Of a stretch of DNA of 64,000 nt, positions 1 through 10,249 are shown one piece after another. A program made the position numbers and the translations under genes. The notes under the pieces were generated by a model. The model worked only from the letters and a program-made list of their open reading frames with translations, was not told the origin of the DNA and ran no database searches. This DNA is from Yponomeuta sedellus (lineage: Eukaryota; Arthropoda; Insecta; Lepidoptera; Yponomeutidae). How positions within the stretch are numbered: position 1 is the first letter of the stretch; each line of letters opens with the position of its first letter. The stretch spans positions 2,028,035 to 2,092,034 of the forward strand of contig OW203726.1 of assembly GCA_934045075.1 (NCBI GenBank). Direction: 5' to 3'.

Positions 1-225
1 AAAACGACATCTAAAAACCCAGTTTTTTGCTTGGAGACAAGCGACAATAAAGTCATTGTAGAGCCGTGGGAGTAAGCGCATTCGACGCAGATTTTTTTTT
101 CAAGTGAGATGGCATTCAAAAGTCAGTTTAGACCAAAATGTCGCTTATGCCCTATATCCTTTTAACCGTCGATATAGTTTAATCTGCAAAATAAAACTGA
201 GTAACGCGTCTAACGCGTCCAGCTA
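1..225. other. No recognisable feature
   Basis: AT-rich sequence upstream of a LINE fragment. I see no open frame, repeat match or structured element here. Confidence 0.4.
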
Positions 226-768
226 GAGGAGCTGAACCAGATGCTGACTGGCCTAGATTCAGCCTCGCGACGTATCGGTCTTGGCATGAATTTGGATAAA
301 ACCAAACTCATGAACACACACACATTAATCCGGGACCGGTCGTCGTACACGGTCACCTTTTCGAAATCGTTTCTGAATCAACTTATTTCGGGCAGATTTT
401 GCAGTTAGGTAAAAACAATTTCGCGAAGGAGACCAAGAGGAGGATCCAGCTGGGCTGGGCAGTGTTTGGGAAACTACGCCGAGTCTTCTCGTCATCCATA
501 GCGCAATGTTCGAAAACGAAAGTTTTCAATCAGTGCGTCCTACCTGTGATGACCCACGGAGCCGAGACATGGACACTTACGAAAGGGCTGGTCCACCAGT
601 TCAAAGTCGCATAGCGAGCTATGCAGAGAGCTATGCTCGGAGTTTCTCTGAAGGATAGGATTCGTAACGAATGCATCCGGCAGAGAACCAATGTTATCGA
701 GAAAGCTCAGAGAATTAGGAGAGGGCTATGTCCAGCAGTGGACTAATATAGCCTGAAGAAGAAGAAGG
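226..768 (+). pseudogene. RTE-type non-LTR retrotransposon, 3' end of reverse transcriptase
   Basis: Translation in shifting frames gives the C-terminal half of an RTE-clade reverse transcriptase: a thumb segment with KTKLM near 300, then LGKNNFAKETKRR and GAETWTLTKG (399-614), the signature just before the RT tail in lepidopteran RTE elements. The reading is interrupted by stops near 395 and 612. About 250 bases of the usual tail are missing near 712, where the sequence jumps to the last codons (VQQW-like) and then to a (GAA)n tail. It is a dead, 5'-truncated and internally deleted copy. Seven other RTE pieces occur in the window. Confidence 0.8.
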
Positions 769-1439
769 ATTCCAAACGACCGGATATGGTATGGAGCGTA
801 CGGAATCCGCTGTCCTGCCAGTACCAAGTTCGATCGTCTGTTAATAGTGTAAATTGCCACAAAACATAGCTGACTCAGCGTTGTGCTGAGAGAGTGAGCT
901 CTCAGTGCTGATTTTTTGTTAGTTACCTATCTATCTTCGGGATAACTTTTCCTTACAGCTACAAACATTTGCCAAACGACTGACCCGTCTGAAGCATTGC
1001 CAATGCACTTTAATAAGCGTCTCCTAAGTTAATTAAACACGAATCATTCAGCGGACGAGGCCTGAGGGAAAGTTTGTTCGAAAGTTTATTTTTCGGCAGC
1101 CCTTTCCTGTTTTTCAGCCAGTGCCCTGAACATTCGAAGCAAAGAGGATGCGAGAAGGAAAAAGTTGTCTGTTTATTAAAACGTTAGTGGCTTTGCTTTT
1201 CTATTTTGTAATTTTTAGAATATGTATGAAATTTAAGAATGTTGACCAGTTGAGGATTAGTTTAATTTATGTTGTATTTCGTTTATTTATGTTGATACTT
1301 TGTCAATTATCTATGTATTTTGTTTTTTTCCATATGTCATGTTGTTACATAAAATGTCTTTCTTTTTTTCTAGATAGAAAGATAACGAACCTTTAAGCAC
1401 AACCAGAAAACATGATTACAATTGTAATTTCTTAAATGT
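769..1439. repeat. Degenerate interspersed repeat around a CTCAGCGTTGTGCTGAG hairpin, then AT-rich sequence
   Basis: The stretch near 850-960 (a CTCAG-rich imperfect hairpin, then the segment ending CAGCCAGTGCCCTGAAC near 1,115-1,130) recurs at about 38,990-39,105, 47,560-47,640 and 62,065-62,160. The window therefore holds four copies of one old repeat. An 82-codon open frame at 1148-1396 is T-rich, hydrophobic by composition only, and matches nothing I know. Confidence 0.45.
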
Positions 1440-2112
1440 AAGTTACTATGTGGGATGACGATCTGCGAAAAACTGCAGGCAGATGCTGGATACGGCAAGC
1501 TGAAGACAGGATGCTATGGCGCTCATTAGGGGAGGGCTATGTCCAGTAGTAGACTACATAATATACAGGGCCGGATCTACCTAAGGGCTGTTTGGGCTTC
1601 AGCCCAGGGCCCCGAGGTTACAAGGGGCCCCCAGATCCCGCTAAACATAGCAGGCGATAATTTGAATTTAAAAAATGTTTGTCTTTAAAAACCAATTTAG
1701 AGGCTAAAAATTCCACCCATGCCTATAAAATATAAAATAATATAAAAATGTTTGTCTGTAAAGTCGGCTTACGGACGATATTTTTACGTGATAACGTCAT
1801 AAGAAAACATTGATGAAAAATTGCATACTTTTATGAATTGAGTTAACCTGTCAATTTCCTTTACTTATTCATAATACTTAAATAAATAAAATAATTTTAT
1901 AGATTTTTTATATTCCTACTACTCTGTGTAAAAAGTATCAAGAATATGTCAATAAAAAGACCCGCGTAAAAGAGGTCGTTTTAATTTTTTTACTGCATGT
2001 TGGTAGAACTGTACTGATTTAGCGCGCAAAATTTGAGCGGGGTCTGTCATTTAATTTGTTTTAAACTACACTTTTTGTTGGTCATAGTTTTGAGTCCTCG
2101 GCGATTTTTACA

Positions 2113-3411
2113 ATGGAAAATATTGTTGAACAAAGAGTGTGCCTTAAATTTTGTGTTTCAAATGATATTTCATGTGGTGAATCACTAAAAATTTTGCGAA
2201 ATACCTACGGCGAATCGTGTGTACCGAAAACAAGGGGTTATGAATGGTATAAGGCTTTTAAAGAAGGCCGAGAAGTAGTAGTAGACTTGCCTCGTTCTGT
2301 TAGACCTTTAACCGCTATGAACAAAGAAAACATCCACAGAATCAAGAAGCTAGTGCTCGAAAATCGACGTATGAGTCTGAGAGAGTTGACTAGTGAGGTG
2401 AACATATATTTTAAGTCCGTCCACATCATTTTCATTGACATTTTAGGCATGAAATGCGTCGCCGCTCGACTAGTTCCAAAAGAGCTCAATGTTGTTCAAA
2501 AAGCGCAGCGAAAGGAATTATAGCCAGTACAATGTATGAGTTCTACGTATAATAATTATGTAAACTATGTTAATTAAGGACCTTGAAAAGACTAAGTTTG
2601 GAGTTTTTTTTTGTCAATTTTTTCTCCAAAATGATCTAGATTTTGAAATGGACACCTAGTTTGAATTGTAACGTTCATTAAGACGCAGCTTCTGCGCCAC
2701 TTTGAATAAAACCTTTTCATTTCATTTCATTTCAAAGCATGTCGCTGAAGACATGGTTTCCCGAGCTTCTACGGATCCGACCTTTATGAAACGTATATCT
2801 AATAACTGGCGACGAGACATGGGTTTATGAGTACGATATGCAAACAAGCCAACAGTCTTCAGAATGGCGTCTCGAAAACGAGCCGAAACCCAAAAAACCG
2901 CGGCAAAGTCGCTCCAAAATCAAGGTGATGCTGACAGTTTTTTTTTTACTACCGTGGTATGGTTCACTCCGAATTCCTTCCAGAGGGAGAAACAGTGAAT
3001 AAAGAATATTATTTAGGCGTCATGAAGCGTTTGCGTGAGAGTATCCGCCGAAAACGTCCAGATTTCTGGCAACACAACTCATGGATGCTGCACCATGATA
3101 ATGCACCATCACACACAGGCATTATAGTGAAAGAGTTTTTAGCGAAAAATTCAACAAAAGTTCTCGACTAAGCACCGTATTAACCTGATATGGCTCCGTC
3201 TGATTTTTTTTTATTTCCCAAGTTAAAATTACCACTTCGAGGAAAACTTGAGTCGATAGAAGCCATAAAAGAAAATTCGCTGAATGAGCTAAAGGCCATA
3301 CCGCAAATAGCCTATGAAAAATGTATGGAAGACTGGGTGAAGCGGTGGAGATGTTGTATTGCAAGCGATGGGGCCTACTTTGAAGGCGATAAAATAAATT
3401 TAGATGAATAA
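2113..3411 (+). pseudogene. Mariner transposase pseudogene (DD34D)
   Basis: The cut-and-paste transposase is broken into three readable parts. At 2113-2520 lies the N-terminal DNA-binding part (EQRVCLKFCVSN at its start, two helix-turn-helix regions, VAARLVPKEL at its end). After an insertion, the catalytic core resumes near 2737. The first aspartate lies in TGDETW (codon 2811), the second in HHDNAPSH (3097) and the third in MAPSDFF (3202). The second and third are separated by 34 residues, which identifies DD34D mariner. Two TAA stops lie between them (3169-3183), the frame is lost in the poly-T near 2940, and a 213-base retroposon interrupts the gene. The C-terminus GAYFEGDK is normal for the family. 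Confidence 0.9.
2521..2733 (+). mobile_element. Short retroposon ('P' repeat) with TTTCATTTCATTTC tail, inside mariner
   Basis: This block interrupts the mariner coding region exactly between AAGGAATTA and AAGCATGTCGC. Its 3' end, TTGAATAAAACCTTTTCATT followed by ATTTC repeats, recurs at 40,690-41,118, 41,119-41,215 (inverted), 46,080-46,355, 52,735-52,830 (inverted) and 52,885-52,975. The polar tail and simple-repeat end indicate a SINE or the 3' end of a LINE. It carries no coding sequence. Confidence 0.7.
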
Positions 3412-3952
3412 TTTGTATTTTTTGTTTTATTGGCAAATTCCCGATACTTAGTACACAGAATGTATATATATCACTATTTTGATTTCACTCTCATCCAAAA
3501 GTTGCCTAGAAGAGATTGATATTACAACAATAAGGTCGCCTTTTGTACTACTACTAATCTTAAGTAAGTCTTAAACGGTAAATAACTCTTCCATTAGACC
3601 AAAAAATATTTTAGATATTTTTTGAGGACCTAAAAGCAACTTAAAAATATATTTTAAAACTTTATTTTCCTAAACAGCTAAAAACGCGGTCAGCAATTTT
3701 AGTCTATGGTTTGAAGTCCAAAAAATTGTAAACAAAGTTTGACATTTAATTTTCTGTGAGTGATCTCTGAGCATAGTGAAATAAAAACAGCGCAACCATG
3801 ATTTCATTAATTTACATCCAAAATATACCAATTATCATTATTGCATTGTTCGAGAATGAAAAAACACGTCAATAAAGACCCCCGAGAAGTAGTAGTTTCG
3901 AGTATCCAGTAAAATTAACATTCGAAAAACTTCGCTCAAACTTGCCAAAAGA

Positions 3953-4015
3953 GACCCCGACTCTTTATCGATTGAAACTCGAGTGTATTTATGTGAAGAT
4001 CACTTTAATGTACGT
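3953..4015 (+). pseudogene. THAP zinc-finger domain remnant
   Basis: One frame reads DPDSLSIETRVYLCEDHFNV. The LCEDHF motif is the hallmark C-terminal C..H pair of the THAP (C2CH) DNA-binding domain, as found in P elements and THAP-hAT fusions. The N-terminal C2 pair is not visible and the frame is broken on both sides. It lies inside the hAT-like element and is most likely its old N-terminal domain. Confidence 0.6.
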
Positions 4016-4455
4016 CCTATAATAATCAATGTCCACTGGCTCTGGCTGAAAGATGTTTGCTTACATACTTTAGATGGTTTCAAGATGGCGGATAGCGTTG
4101 TCGCTGTTATGAATTAAACGAGGAAAAATTTTTTGTACTTTGCAAATTTTGCAGCCATCCTTCATACTTACTTAGCAAAATCAATATATTTCGGTTTCTT
4201 ACGTTAAATACTATAGGAAACATTCATTTATCGCGTCAAATTTGATACGTGTCAAATAGCGGATTGAGTAGATTTAATGAATAATGTATGTTATTTATGC
4301 AATAAAAAATATATAATATATAATATATCATTATAGAAACAGTTTTTTGTCATGGCTATTAGTTAAGTACCTAGATAGGCCCCTATGTAGTTTCAGCCCA
4401 GGGCCCCACAAATTCAAGATCCGCCCCTGATAATAGAGCCTGAAGAAGAAGAAGT

Positions 4456-5219
4456 TACTATGTTACTCTCATGATCTCTTGCCAGCCGCATACACAGACC
4501 CTCCGCCGACTCAACGACATCGAGAGACCATTGCCGGAAAATGTCCTGCCCACTGGCCGGAGGCATTATACTGTTACGCTTCTACTGCTAAAACGTTCAT
4601 TATCATCACTAAATCAATCAAATCAATTTATTTCAATGTAAAGAATTTACATTCTGTTTGCTGAATCTCAAAGTACAATGTAATATGAAAGTGTAAGCCG
4701 CTGCCTTCGGGCCGTAGTGTAGTGGAAAAAAGGTAGCGATAGAAAAAAAACTCCACTCTGACCATCTTTTATCAAGTCATCTTTAATCTTATACTCGTAT
4801 TGATGGAGAGAAGTTTGAATAATAAGCCTTCTTCCGATGAAACCGATTTATTTGACACAGGAAATACAGAAACACAGGCGCCGCGCGCGCATCGCAGTTG
4901 CAAGAGAAAAATACAGTGTTGCCAACAGTATTCTTATGTTATTCCCTAACACGTATATCAGTTACCACCTATACGTAATCATGGAATATACACCTATATT
5001 CCATGATTGCCGTTAATAATTTTAAATGCCAAAGCATTATTTAATTGTTTTATAGAGGTCATGAAAACATAACAAGTGCTGCGGCCAGACACACGTACAG
5101 CACTCGTTCACGAGCATCACGCAGAGTAAATTAAAGTGAATTAAAGCGTTAAAGTAAATTAAATCGACTTTCTTACTATTTTTAAGTAAATTACTATCAG
5201 CTGAGTCACTTATTACGGC
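4456..5219. other. No gene; AT-rich sequence
   Basis: The open frame at 4479-4664 shows no family resemblance. The block at 4920-5020 has a short imperfect palindrome (ATCATGGAATATA / TATATTCCATGAT at about 4978-5007). I see nothing else. Confidence 0.4.
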
Positions 5220-5408
5220 TCGAGAATATTGTAAAGAGGTTCGAAATTTCACTGATGCCGTGAGTCGCCCATTGGCTCAATTGGTAGAGCGCTGGTACGG
5301 ATAGCCAGAGGTTGCGGGTTCGAATCCCGGCATGGGTGAAATTTTTAGCCTCTAAATAGGTTTTTAAATTTGTTCCTTAGCACGGGTTAGTGCATTAAAA
5401 ATAAAAAT
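5220..5408 (+). repeat. SINE-A copy (tRNA-Ile-like), 5'-truncated
   Basis: SINE-A unit: a leader ending in GAATATTGTAAAGAGGTTCG, a tRNA-like block with A box (GGCTCAATTGG) and B box (GGTTCGAATCC), then TTTTTAGCCTCTAAATAGG, then CCTTAGCACGGGTTAGTGCA and an AAAAATAAA tail. The tRNA part starts CGCCCATTGGCTCA and ends CATGGGTG, which best resembles tRNA-Ile. It is a pol III-type retroposon, not a tRNA gene. Confidence 0.85.
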
Positions 5409-5654
5409 AGTGTAACATCTGCTTGTGTTTCGAAGAATTCCGTAATAAGCCGAAGTTAATCACAGAAATATCAATTTCACTTCGTTTCCTCTCAGCTTTT
5501 AACATGATACAGTCATGCTCGAAAGTGACCGCGAGTGCTTGCTACCAATTAGAATGAGGCGAGTGACTAATGTGCTCGATTTCTGAGTGTAATGTACAGT
5601 CAAGTACAAAATAAGTAATTATCGGCGGTGAAAATTTCTAATGAAGTATTCGTT

Positions 5655-5812
5655 TTTAAAAGTACTTGGAACCGGCGTGCGTGCATGCAACTACGTATGA
5701 ACGTTGATGAAGCGAAGGCGATCTGTCAGGATCGTGGCAAGTGGCAGTCCCTGGTCTCTGTCCCTACCCCTCTGGGATACAGGCGTGAGGTTATGTATGT
5801 ATGTATGTCGTT
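5655..5812 (+). pseudogene. Non-LTR retrotransposon C-terminal tail with (ATGT)n end
   Basis: The reading RRACMQLRMNVDEAKAICQDRGKW is the very C-terminus of a LINE ORF2-like protein, followed by GCGTGAGGTT and an (ATGT)n tail. The same tail occurs at 30,300-30,605, 31,095-31,245 (minus), 36,895-36,995, 48,735-48,865, 49,130-49,205 (minus) and 49,880-50,325 (minus). This copy is severely 5'-truncated. Confidence 0.75.
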
Positions 5813-5915
5813 TTTTTAAATGCGTATTTCAAAGAAAGTAACAATTTTGGCAATAACATATTATTAAGTACCTGAATATATAACTTCCACACACAATAAA
5901 TAATTAATAATCACG

Positions 5916-6112
5916 ATTATTTATAAGGTAAAACGTAATTACCTTACTTCCCGACGTTTCGGCGGCGCGCAGTTGCCGTGGTCTTGGGTAAACTAAAGTG
6001 GCGAGTGCAGTCAGTGACTGGTCTACCCGAGACCACAGCAACTGTAACGCTGCCAAAACGTCGGGAAATAAGGTAAAAATTACGTTTTACCTGATAAATA
6101 ATAGTTACAAAT
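5916..6112. mobile_element. Foldback/MITE with arms of about 80 bp
   Basis: The left arm (5916-5993: TTATAAGGTAAAACGTAA... TCCCGACGTTTCGGC...) is the near-perfect inverse of the right arm (6019-6112), with a loop of about 25 bases. One half of the same element recurs at 29,511-29,575. No coding capacity. The superfamily is unknown because the duplication is not clear. Confidence 0.75.
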
Positions 6113-6139
6113 AATATGCTTGCAAAAAATATAAAAGTT

Positions 6140-6478
6140 TATACTATTTTTATTTTTAATGCACTAACCCGTGCTAAGGACAATTTAAAAACCTACAATA
6201 AAAATATAATAAAAATAGATAATCATGTGGGTAAAGCGATATCATTCCGATGTAAAGGCCTAACTGCAAAGTAGGTGGTCGGGGCTGTAAGTGATGCAAT
6301 CTACTTCGGCCAGATGTCGAATACAGAGAATAGTGTAAAAAGGTTCGAAATTTCACTGATGCCAGTGACTCGCCCATAAGCTCAGTTGAATAGAGCGCTG
6401 GCACGGATAGCCAGAGGACGCGGGTTCGAATCCCGGCATGGGTGGATTTTTTAGCCTCTAAATAGGTTTTTAAAATAT
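6140..6478 (+). repeat. SINE-A copy with inverted end segment
   Basis: Bases 6150-6195 are the SINE-A 3' tail in reverse (AATGCACTAACCCGTGCTAA). Bases 6212-6478 are a nearly full unit in forward orientation, starting at the true 5' end (AATCATGTGGG). Read on the minus strand, the order is inverted body followed by direct 3' tail, the twin-priming pattern. Confidence 0.75.
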
Positions 6479-6499
6479 ACAACCTTTTTGCCAGGCTGG

Positions 6500-6575
6500 C
6501 AGGAAGTGGCTATAAACAGGAGGTAGTGGAAAGCAAAAGGGGAGGCTTTTGCTCAGTAGTGGGATACAATTAAGG
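6500..6575 (+). repeat. LINE 3' end fragment
   Basis: The segment AGGCTTTTGCTCAGTAGTGGGA followed by AGGCTACAT is a decayed version of the 3' tail of non-LTR elements also seen near 29,634 and 61,370. Confidence 0.4.
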
Positions 6576-6929
6576 CTACATAAAAATATATATTACTCCC
6601 TCACACTCTTCTACAGCATTAAGAAAGTGCAGAAAACTTTACACGTCAACTGTACTTTTCGTAAGCAACGCTCGGTACGTTTGATTTGACAAATGACCGA
6701 ATACCGACCGGATTAGTTTTGTTCTTTTGTCCTCAGACGGAAATCTGTCTCTCGAGTTTGATCCAAGTCGCTATATTTAGCTTTAATTGTTTCCTTTGCG
6801 TTATTCGGTTTCTTTTGTAGGCATTTAAGAGCGACATGCACCAAGTCACTGGATAAATAAGTATAAAAATACCTATCTAGTGGTAAATATAGTAAATAGC
6901 TGTTTGATAGGTTTATCATACGTGGGACA

Positions 6930-7143
6930 CTCAGAAACTTTTGAGAAACTAAAAATCTAACTTCTATGAAAAAAATATTTTTATTAAATCTTTTCAAAGA
7001 ACACTCCACCAACCTCTATAGTTTTCATGTGTCAGTTTCATGCGTCTGAACCAATTTTCAAAACACTTTTTCCACTCCTCCGCAGACACCTCTTCCACGG
7101 CCTTCTCAAACGCTGCTAGCGCGTCTTCCGGCGATGAAAAATG
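6930..7143 (-). pseudogene. Mariner transposase C-terminal fragment
   Basis: On the minus strand, 7143-6994 is open for 50 codons. It reads HFSSPEDALAAFEKAVEEVS, then EEWKKCFENWFRRMK and a stop. This is the C-terminal block after the third catalytic aspartate in irritans-like or SETMAR-like mariners. After the stop comes the AT-rich 3' UTR with a TTTCTCAAAAGTTT motif typical of the mariner 3' end. The catalytic core is missing or too decayed to read. Confidence 0.65.
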
Positions 7144-7938
7144 TATCCCTATGAGCTTAGAAAAATTGAATTGGCTCTCAAAAAAATGCGGAGAGAAATT
7201 TGAAAATCGAACAGTAGTATTTTTACTTTTAAATAATCGACGTTTTCAAAACAATTACAAGTGGCCAGTGTCTTATACATAAAGCATTTTTTCGCAAAAC
7301 TTTTTGAGTGGCCTGGTATATAATTTTTTTCCATGTATAGCTCCGCTGTCATTGTTAGACCTGAGATAGCCACACTTAGCCTCATATTAGGGCCATTGTA
7401 CACAGTAAGTGCTAAGGTATGTTACACGTAATATTCTAAAACACTAGGGTTATCTCACAATATTTAGCGAGTGGTACTGCTACTAATCGTCAGAAAACCT
7501 GAATGTCTGAGGTGTTCAAAGAATTTCTCCAGTAAGCCTTACATACAAACATCAACACGTTTTGATTGACGTTATTAGTTTTTACATAGTATTTAACAAA
7601 TCTTTTTAAATTTCGATAGTACCTACCTACTGAAACCTTTACATGCTTACTAAAACGCAGTAACATTTTAGTATAGAAAAATGTAACCATGTACAGAAAA
7701 GCGCATTTTAACTAGTCGCCTTCATAACCCCTTTGTTTTACCTCGTATCTTTGTTTCTGATCAAACAATCAATTGCGTTATTGATTACGTTGAATGAGCA
7801 CGTAATACACCCCTTTTAAATTCAATTAACATGGCAAATAGATGGACAAAAACATTAACAGGAAACTTGATACTTTTTTATTGGATTTTGACAATATGAA
7901 GCTAGGTCTTCAACCTCCAGTAGAATAGAAAAAGAATA
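7144..7938. other. No recognisable feature
   Basis: AT-rich. Several short open frames on both strands show no motif. I cannot assign a repeat family. Confidence 0.4.
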
Positions 7939-8010
7939 AAATAGGACAGGACAGGATAGGGCGGACAAGACGGACAAGATACAACAGGATAGGACAGGAC
8001 AGGACAGGAT
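7939..8010. repeat. Imperfect (GGACA)n pentanucleotide array
   Basis: Repeated GGACA/GGATA units with interruptions, just after a run of AAAGAATAAAATA. It is probably a microsatellite seeded at a retroposon tail. Confidence 0.75.
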
Positions 8011-8239
8011 AATCACGATTTTGACCCGTTCAATATATAACTATGTATGATCATTGCAATTCATTAGGATATACTAATGTTATAGAATGAAACTGGAAGT
8101 GTTCCAATCAGATACGAGTGAGGTCCGTCTCTACATGAGAAACTGGTCTGCGGCACAGCCAGCCTAATTGAGCCGTATCCTTCAGATGACTGTCCTAACA
8201 GGCAGTGTGTGGAAACTCACTATGATACAATCAGATACG

Positions 8240-8457
8240 AGTCCACCTAGAAATCCTGGATAGGAAATTGCGCTGGATAGGACATACACTACGCCGCGAC
8301 AGGAGATGCCTGACCAGACAAGCACTTACGTATACCCCATTGGGCAGCCGAGAGAGGGGCGGCCAAGGACCACCTGGAAAAGATCAATAGACCAAGAAGC
8401 CAAGTCGATCGGCACTAGCTGGGCTGAATTGGAGGCTGCCGCGGACCACGCCGTTAA
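8240..8457 (+). pseudogene. Non-LTR retrotransposon C-terminal fragment (CR1/L2-like tail)
   Basis: The reading LRWIGHTLRRD..., GRPRTTWKRSIDQE and SWAELEAAADHAVKAR matches the 'GHTLRK..GRPKNTWRR...' tail of CR1/L2-type reverse transcriptase proteins. It is fused directly to a Rep-1 repeat at about 8458, which produces a misleading 153-codon open frame (8306-8767). A minus-strand copy of the same tail lies at 16,560-16,735. Confidence 0.7.
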
Positions 8458-8575
8458 GGCACGGGTCTCTTCCTGTATCGGAGGAAGTTTAGGCCGCACT
8501 CCACCACGGGGGCTGAGTCCGGGTTGGTGGAGGATTGTAAGACAGTGGCGGGTCTTACCTGAGCAAGGTTATGAT
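8458..8575 (+). repeat. Rep-1 fragment
   Basis: Rep-1 is a repeat of about 370 bp that begins CAACCCTTGTATGTCCCCAC and continues GCTGGGGCACGGGTCTCTTC, GCCAAGTCCGGGTTGGTGGA and so on. This is an internal piece. Fuller copies are at 21,048-21,420, 24,485-24,870 and 40,305-40,680. Confidence 0.7.
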
Positions 8576-9517
8576 GAATTACTAATGGTTAGGTTGGGTT
8601 TTGTTTTATTTTATTTTGCAGACAGGATGACATCATTACAAGATGGGATTCGAGTGTTACAATTTTCTTTTCATTTAATTTTTTTATGGTTGTTCGTCAC
8701 CTCTACATATTCTACTTCGTTTCTTGCCAAGCTCTCTTTTACATTACTACATCCGTCCATTCCCTGATGTTTCTGCTAAAAGGTCGCAATACCATGTCCA
8801 AGTGATCGATCGCATAAAATCTTCAATCTCAGCAACCGTAAGTTCTCAACGCACGAATTTGCAGTTGTTTGAAAAACGTACGAGGAAAAGCTTCTCTGTT
8901 TATTCTATCTACTGTATGCTGTAACCCGAAACTTTACTGACACACGCGCACGGACAGACAAACACGCCCGCATGGCTTGTGTTAGCATTTCCCATACTCG
9001 TCACCGCTCACTGTACGCGTCAAACGCGGCCACGGGTATTGTGTGCGTTTCCATTGTAGAGAGGCTTTTTTGCTGTGTTTTGGCTCTTGATATGATGAAT
9101 TTTGAGAGTCATTTGATCCCATATTTATAATGAACAAAAGATTTGTGTCTATTAAGATTTTGCTTCGTTTTCCCGACTACGAACGACTGCGAGAGTTGTA
9201 TTTTCGCGCGTATGCATGTATGTTTGTTTGATTCTTCGTAACCACTCAGGGACCATACGGCTTGCCTAAATGGTGTTAAATCAAAGGTTATTGACAAATC
9301 AAGCATCACAGTTCCTATAGAATTTGGTAAATAATCACTTAAAAGAATCAAATAAGAAAACAGAAACGATGAAGTCAAGAAAAAAATTATCCGAAATTGG
9401 CGATCGTCCATATTGAAAAAAAATAATGAGAAGTTGAAGAGTTTTCTCAGGATACAAAATAAGTAAAATAGCCTTGTCCTAAAATAGTTCGTTTAACCCT
9501 ACGCGATACAGGCATGA
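8576..9517. other. No gene seen
   Basis: No coding or repeat signature I can name. The only open frames are short and unsupported. Confidence 0.4.
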
Positions 9518-9714
9518 TTTTATGGATGGATGGATGGATGGATGGATGGATGGATGGATGGATGGATGGATGGATGGATGGATGGATGGATGGATGGACG
9601 GATGGACGGACGGACGGACGGACGGACGGACGGACGGACGGACGGACGGACGGACGGACGGACGGACGGACGGATGGATGGATGGATGGATGGATGGATG
9701 GATGGATGGATAGA
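9518..9714. repeat. Three-block tetranucleotide array (GGAT)n-(GGAC)n-(GGAT)n
   Basis: An uninterrupted GGAT array (about 9518-9597), then GGAC units (about 9598-9672), then GGAT again to 9712. All three frames are open because the unit has no stop, giving false 63-67 codon proteins. A (GATA)/(AAATA) run and a LINE tail follow. Confidence 0.95.
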
Positions 9715-9800
9715 TAAATAAATAGAATATTCCTTACTGTAAGCTATATAAAAATATAGTACAATTGGCAGCTTTATTACTTAAAGCAATTTCTTTCAGG
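9715..9800 (-). repeat. LINE/SINE 3' tail ('GTTGTCTGGA...' type)
   Basis: In reverse this reads GGTTGCCTGAAAGAAATTGC, then AGTAATAAAGC, then an AT-rich tail with AATAAA-like signals. The same tail occurs at 10,525-10,630, 12,090-12,165, 13,180-13,250, 23,985-24,045, 38,060-38,190, 42,240-42,300, 53,095-53,235 and 60,830-60,920. It is the polyadenylation end of a common non-LTR element. Confidence 0.6.
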
Positions 9801-10025
9801 CAACCATAAACGGAGACAGGAAAGAAATATATTTTTACTCAATTCCATCCTAACAATCTCGTCAATCATACCATCACTTAGACAAAGTGACAAGTGTGCA
9901 TCGAATACGAAACGGTACCTTATATTTTTACGTAAAAGTAATGGTAAAACTAATTGGAAAACGGGTCCCTCAACCAAACCAATCAGTGTTTTGTGGGGCT
10001 TTATTATAACAAATGTATCACTATG

Positions 10026-10090
10026 TAATATGGCAGTCGAGACCGATTAGAGGACCATAAACCAACAGTGATTAGTCCCGGCTGCCATAT
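10026..10090. repeat. Small imperfect palindrome
   Basis: AATATGGCAGTCGAGACC pairs with GGCTGCCATATT further on, enclosing about 20 bases. It may be a small foldback or two inverted copies of a repeat end. Confidence 0.5.
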
Positions 10091-10249
10091 TTTATATCAA
10101 GTCATAACTGTAACAGTTTCTTAATAATTCTTGTAAATTTATACGACTGAGTCACTTGAGTACAGCAGGATCATATCTTTTCTGATTTGATATGGTCATT
10201 AAATCATTGTATAGTAATATTATTTTTGACCCATTAGTTTACTAATGTA

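Larger units (their letters stand above)
1921..3463 (+). mobile_element. Mariner element nested in the hAT-like element
   Basis: The ends pair as inverted repeats: CTGTGTAAAAAGTATCAAGA from about 1923, and CTGTGTACTAAGTATCGGGA read on the minus strand from 3459. A mariner transposase in several broken pieces lies between (2113-3411). The AATTCCCGATACTT motif near the 3' end matches the usual mariner terminus. Exact ends and the TA duplication are unclear by one to three bases. The element is dead. Confidence 0.85.
1566..4429. mobile_element. hAT-like DNA transposon with 8-bp target duplication
   Basis: The ends are inverted: CAGGGCCGGATCT at 1566 and its counterpart CAGGGGCGGATCT on the minus strand ending at 4429. 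Both are followed inward by matching AGCCCAGGGCCCC blocks. It is flanked by ATAATATA (1558-1565) and ATAATAGA (4430-4437), an 8-bp duplication with one later change. Ends beginning CAG plus 8-bp duplications fit hAT, and the CAGGGNCGGATC ends resemble Zaphod-type hATs. No full transposase remains. A THAP-domain fragment survives at 3953-4015, as expected for the THAP-hAT fusion class. A mariner sits inside. Confidence 0.8.
1440..4455 (+). mobile_element. RTE LINE 3' tail split by a DNA transposon
   Basis: Bases 1440-1565 give the last codons and 3' end of an RTE LINE (WDDDLRKTAG-like reading, then a GTCCAGTAGTAGACTACATAA tail). The tail resumes at 4438 with GCCTGAAGAAGAAGAAG. An uninterrupted copy of the same junction is present at 23,080-23,100, so the 2.9 kb between is an insertion. 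The intact junction reads CATAATATAGCCTG, which lets the target duplication be read exactly. Confidence 0.85.

Noticed and set aside
1148..1396. 82-aa membrane protein
   Set aside because: Hydrophobicity follows from T-rich DNA; no other support.
5273..5340. tRNA gene
   Set aside because: The same sequence with the same flanks recurs in both orientations many times with SINE tails. The anticodon arm does not form a normal loop.
8306..8767. 153-aa host protein
   Set aside because: A chance fusion of a LINE tail, a Rep-1 fragment and following sequence.
9514..9721. Proteins of 63-67 aa rich in MDGW/TDGR
   Set aside because: Translation of a GGAT/GGAC microsatellite in all three frames.
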